Shown one piece after another: positions 61,443 to 64,000 of a stretch of 64,000 nucleotides of DNA; position 1 is the first letter of the stretch; each line of letters begins with the position of its first letter. Source of the stretch: Halorussus salinus (lineage in GTDB: Archaea; Halobacteriota; Halobacteria; Halobacteriales; Haladaptataceae); NCBI RefSeq assembly GCF_004765815.2, contig NZ_SBIS02000008.1, positions 459,897 through 523,896 of the forward strand, written 5' to 3'. Made by a program: the position numbers and the translations under genes. The notes under the pieces are model-generated. The model did not search any database, was not told the DNA's origin, and saw only the letters and a list, made by a program, of their open reading frames with translations.

Positions 61443-62591
61443 TCACCACTCCGCGACGCTCCCGTCGTCGTGTCGCCAGACGGGGTTGTGCCAGTTCACC
61501 TCGCCCGCGCGCTCGCGGACGACCGACTCGTCGATTTCGATTCCGAGGCCGGGCTTCTCGGGCAACTCGACGTAGCCGTCGTCGTACTCGAACACCGAGG
61601 AGTCCGCCAGATAGTCCAACACGTCGCTCTCCTCGTTGTAGTGGATGTCGAGGCTCTGCTCCTGAATCAGGGCGTTGGGCGTGCAGGCGTCCACCTGCAC
61701 GCAGGAGGCGAGTGCGATTGGCCCGAGCGGGCAGTGGGGCGCGAGCGCCACGTCGTAGGCTTCCGCCATCGACGCGATTTTCTTGACCTCGGTGATGCCT
61801 CCGGCGTGGCTCAGGTCGGGTTGAATCACGTCCACGGCCTGCGATTCGAAGACCTCCTTGAAGTCCCACCGCGAGTACATGCGTTCGCCGGTGGCGATGG
61901 GCGTCGTGGTGTGGGCCGCGATTTCGGGGAGTGCGTCGTTGTGTTCCGGCAGGACCGGCTCCTCGACGAACATCGGCTCGTAGGGTTCGAGCGCCGCGGC
62001 GAGTCGCTTGGCCATCGACTTGGCCACGCGCCCGTGGAAATCGACGCCGATATCGACCTCGTCGCCGACCGCCTCGCGGACCTCCGCCAGACGCTCCTCC
62101 GCTTCCCGGATTTTGGCGGGCGAATCGACCCGCTCCAACTCGGGCGTCGCGTTCATCTTCAGCGCGGTGAACCCGGCTTCGACCTGCTCCTCGGCGGCCC
62201 GGCCCACGTCCGCGGGTCGGTCGCCGCCTATCCACTGGTAGACGCGAATTCGGTCGCGGGCCTTGCCCCCCAGCAGTTCGTACACCGGCGCGTCGAAGTG
62301 CTTGCCCTTGATGTCCCAGAGGGCTTGGTCGATGCCCGCGATGGCCGACATCAGCACCGGGCCGCCGCGGTAGAAGCCGCCGCGGTACATCGTCTGCCAG
62401 TGGTCCTCGATTCTGCGGGGGTCCTCGCCCAGCAGGTAGCCCTCCAGTAACTCCTCGACGGCGGCCCGGACGGTGTGGGCGCGACCCTCCACGACCGGTT
62501 CGCCCCAGCCGACGGTCCCGTCGCTGGTTTCGAGGCGCAGGAACAGCCACCGCGGGGGCACCTCGAACAGTTCGTAGTCGGTAATCTCCAT
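61443..62591 (-). CDS. dgoD: galactonate dehydratase-like enolase-superfamily enzyme
   Basis: This 382-aa mandelate-racemase/enolase-superfamily dehydratase most resembles D-galactonate dehydratase. The N-domain has VGWGEPVVEGRAHTVRAAV and FYRGGPVLMSAIAGIDQALW. The barrel has LKMNATPEL, a first metal Asp in DIGVDFHGRV, Glu in FVEEPVLPEH and Glu in IATGERMYSRW, then the catalytic-loop HCPLGPIALASCVQ and C-terminal PGLGIEIDE. It would turn galactonate (or a related aldonate) into 2-keto-3-deoxy sugar acid in a semi- or non-phosphorylative Entner-Doudoroff-type route. No other pathway genes are in the window. Confidence 0.85.
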   Translation of the reverse strand: MEITDYELFEVPPRWLFLRLETSDGTVGWGEPVVEGRAHTVRAAVEELLEGYLLGEDPRRIEDHWQTMYRGGFYRGGPVLMSAIAGIDQALWDIKGKHFDAPVYELLGGKARDRIRVYQWIGGDRPADVGRAAEEQVEAGFTALKMNATPELERVDSPAKIREAEERLAEVREAVGDEVDIGVDFHGRVAKSMAKRLAAALEPYEPMFVEEPVLPEHNDALPEIAAHTTTPIATGERMYSRWDFKEVFESQAVDVIQPDLSHAGGITEVKKIASMAEAYDVALAPHCPLGPIALASCVQVDACTPNALIQEQSLDIHYNEESDVLDYLADSSVFEYDDGYVELPEKPGLGIEIDESVVRERAGEVNWHNPVWRHDDGSVAEW

Positions 62592-62729
62592 GCCCGGCCG
62601 TACGCGACCGACCGTCTAAACCTCGGGGGAACTGGCAACGCCCCCGAAACCTCGTTTGTGATGCGGTCCCAGAGCTAACTGAATTAAAACAGACAAAGTT
62701 AACACCCACAAATATGAAAATTCTATCCG

Positions 62730-63155
62730 ATGGACAAGCTCGACGGTGTCTCGCTCTCGGCCCTACAGGACCAACTCGACGCGGCCGACAGCGCGAAGGC
62801 GACTAAGCGACTGATGGTCGCCATCGCGTACAAAGACGGCGTGTCGGTCTCGGTCTTGGCCGAGCGGTACGGCGTTCCCGAATCGACCCTCTACTACTGG
62901 CTCGACCGCCTCGCCGACAAACCGCTCTCGGAGGCGGTCGAGGACGACGAACGGCCGGGACGACCCTCGGAACTCTCCGGCGACGAGCGCGAGGCGGTGT
63001 TCGACGCGCTCGGCGACTCGCCGACCGCCTACGGGTTCGACGCCGACTCGTGGACCCCCGAACTCGTCCGGGAGTTCATCGACAGCGAGTACGACGTGTC
63101 CTACTCGCTGGGCCACGTCCGCCGCATGCTCCGAGACGCCGACGTGTCGGTCTGA
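62730..63155 (+). CDS. IS630-type helix-turn-helix protein, solitary
   Basis: This 141-aa protein matches the DNA-binding half of IS630-family transposases. The first HTH is VLAERYGVPESTLYYWLDRL (about 44-63), and the second winged part is TPELVREFIDSEYDVSYSLG then HVRRMLRDADV. The DDE catalytic half that normally follows is absent: the stop comes 3 residues later and no DDE frame is seen downstream. Such stand-alone genes are common in haloarchaea, either as truncated transposase remnants or as domesticated regulators. A TATA-like AGTTAAC (62697-62703) lies about 30 bp upstream. Confidence 0.75.
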   Translation: MDKLDGVSLSALQDQLDAADSAKATKRLMVAIAYKDGVSVSVLAERYGVPESTLYYWLDRLADKPLSEAVEDDERPGRPSELSGDEREAVFDALGDSPTAYGFDADSWTPELVREFIDSEYDVSYSLGHVRRMLRDADVSV

Positions 63156-63281
63156 GCCGCCGGGACGACGGTACCCCGCCGAGGAGACGGTTTCGAACGC
63201 CCCGCCCGCCGACAAAGAAACCTCTATCACTTTTCACCAAAACGTATCTTTCGAAGACAGAAATCCCGTTCTTCGACCCGA

Positions 63282-64000
63282 CTACCGGCGTCTGCGCGCG
63301 AGGAGTGCCCCGGCGGCGACGCCGAGCCACCCCGTCGTTCCGTCGTCAGCGAGCGGGAAGTCGGCCCCGCCGGACCCGGTCGCATCGTCTGCCCCGGCAT
63401 CGTCGCCGACCCCGACGTTCTCGCTACCTCCGGCCTCGTCGCCGACGTTCTCCGCCCGGTTCGGCGTCTCGGGGTCGTAGCACACCGCGAACTGCTCGAC
63501 GGGGAACGGGTTCCCGCCGGGGTCGTCCGGGGCGACGAGGAGCGCCCGCTCGGAGACGCCCTCCGGGAAGTCGTAGACGTTCCCGCCGGGACCGCCGTAG
63601 ACGATGGCCGCGTCCACGCGGAGCGTCGAGTCGAACGTCAGCGCGACCGGTCGGCCGTCGTCGTCGCGCTCGGCGACCCGCACCTCGATGCGGTATCCCT
63701 CGCCGTCGGCCTCGAACTCGAAGGTGTTCTCGCCGATTCGCGTGGCGTTCTCGCCGGTGAACTCGCCGTCCTCGTAGGTCAGCAGTAGCCCTCGCTCCAG
63801 TCCGAAGTCCTCACAGCGCGGGAATCCGGCGACCGGCCGCGCCTCGACCTCGGGCGTCGGTATCGTCGTGGTGGTCGTGGTCGTTTCTGTCGTCGTAGTC
63901 GCCGTCGTGGTCGTTTCAGTTGTCGTAGTCTCCGTCGTGGTCGTTTCTGTCGTCGTAGTCGCCGTCGTGGTCGTTTCAGTTGTCGTAGTCTCCGTCGTGG
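63282..64000 (-). CDS. cut secreted/surface protein with Thr-rich linker and C-terminal anchor
   Basis: The frame is open from the window edge to the stop at 63282, so the N-terminus is missing. From the edge it reads a Thr/Glu/Ala linker of at least 45 residues (TETTTTATTTTE pattern, 60-bp DNA repeats). A folded domain follows (about 95 residues: FPRCEDFGLERGLLLTYEDG, then VDAAIVYGGPGGNVYDFPEG), then an acidic Gly/Asp spacer. The C-terminal GWLGVAAGALLARRRR (hydrophobic stretch plus Arg run) resembles a sorting/anchor signal. It is likely an extracellular or cell-surface protein. The function is unknown. Confidence 0.78.
   Translation of the reverse strand, partial: TTETTTTETTTTATTTTETTTTETTTTETTTTATTTTETTTTTTTIPTPEVEARPVAGFPRCEDFGLERGLLLTYEDGEFTGENATRIGENTFEFEADGEGYRIEVRVAERDDDGRPVALTFDSTLRVDAAIVYGGPGGNVYDFPEGVSERALLVAPDDPGGNPFPVEQFAVCYDPETPNRAENVGDEAGGSENVGVGDDAGADDATGSGGADFPLADDGTTGWLGVAAGALLARRRR
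63866..64000 (-). repeat. 60-bp tandem repeat encoding the Thr-rich linker
   Basis: Plus-strand units GTCGTGGTCGTTTCTGTCGT and GTCGTGGTCGTTTCAGTTGT alternate every 30 bp, making an exact 60-bp repeat that continues past the window edge. Confidence 0.9.

Overview
The window is from a halophilic archaeon (class Halobacteria). The DNA is GC-rich, the predicted proteins are strongly acidic, the general factors are archaeal (TFB, Orc1/Cdc6 with origin recognition boxes, TrmB regulators, a HalOD1 protein), and many genes start about 25-35 bp downstream of a TATA-like box, as expected for leaderless haloarchaeal transcripts. No rRNA, tRNA, CRISPR array or complete insertion sequence was seen.

Layout. 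0-5 kb: 3' end of a cut gene, a TrmB-type regulator, a membrane protein translationally coupled to a BAAT-like hydrolase, and a transcription factor B. 5-18.3 kb: a starch/maltodextrin utilisation cluster (malE-malF-malG on one strand, malK divergent, a GH15 glucoamylase, a GH13 alpha-amylase-family enzyme and a second TrmB regulator), with an erythromycin-esterase-like gene and a luciferase-like oxidoreductase beside it. 18.4-41.9 kb: a 23-kb defence island. 42-48.2 kb: thioredoxin, methyltransferase, SHOCT membrane protein, SLC13 transporter, nitroreductase-like protein and an HtrA-like protease. 48.2-51.4 kb: a replication origin, with inverted ORB elements around an AT-rich unwinding element, the orc1/cdc6 gene, and a second ORB cluster behind it. 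51.7-64 kb: a membrane/Zn protein, a sensor kinase, a ThuA/metallo-beta-lactamase pair, small Zn proteins, a ferritin-like protein, an S9 peptidase, a HalOD1 protein, a galactonate dehydratase operon, an IS630-type HTH protein and a cut secreted protein with a Thr-rich linker.

The defence island is the most interesting part. Its core has two divergent arms. Leftward: DUF1156 DNA methylase 2, DUF499 giant ATPase, DUF1156 methylase 1, and an unrecognised 129-aa protein. Rightward: SNF2-family helicase, an unrecognised coiled-coil/Zn-ribbon protein, and DUF1156 methylase 3. Two unrelated-looking McrB/McrC pairs bracket the core, one on each side. Methylases 1 and 3 carry the same homologous AT-rich core block (from after the Zn ribbons through the DPPY motif) inside GC-rich flanks, and they share a 119-bp exactly identical stretch outside the block. 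This suggests that specificity cores are swapped between scaffolds by recombination. A modification/ATPase/helicase system of this composition has, as far as I know, no worked-out mechanism.

A second recurring pattern is short tandem repeats that begin at or over the stop codon of the upstream gene, seen at five or more genes. Other repeat expansions lie inside proteins (HtrA PDZ region, methylase linkers, McrC N-terminus, Thr-rich linker).
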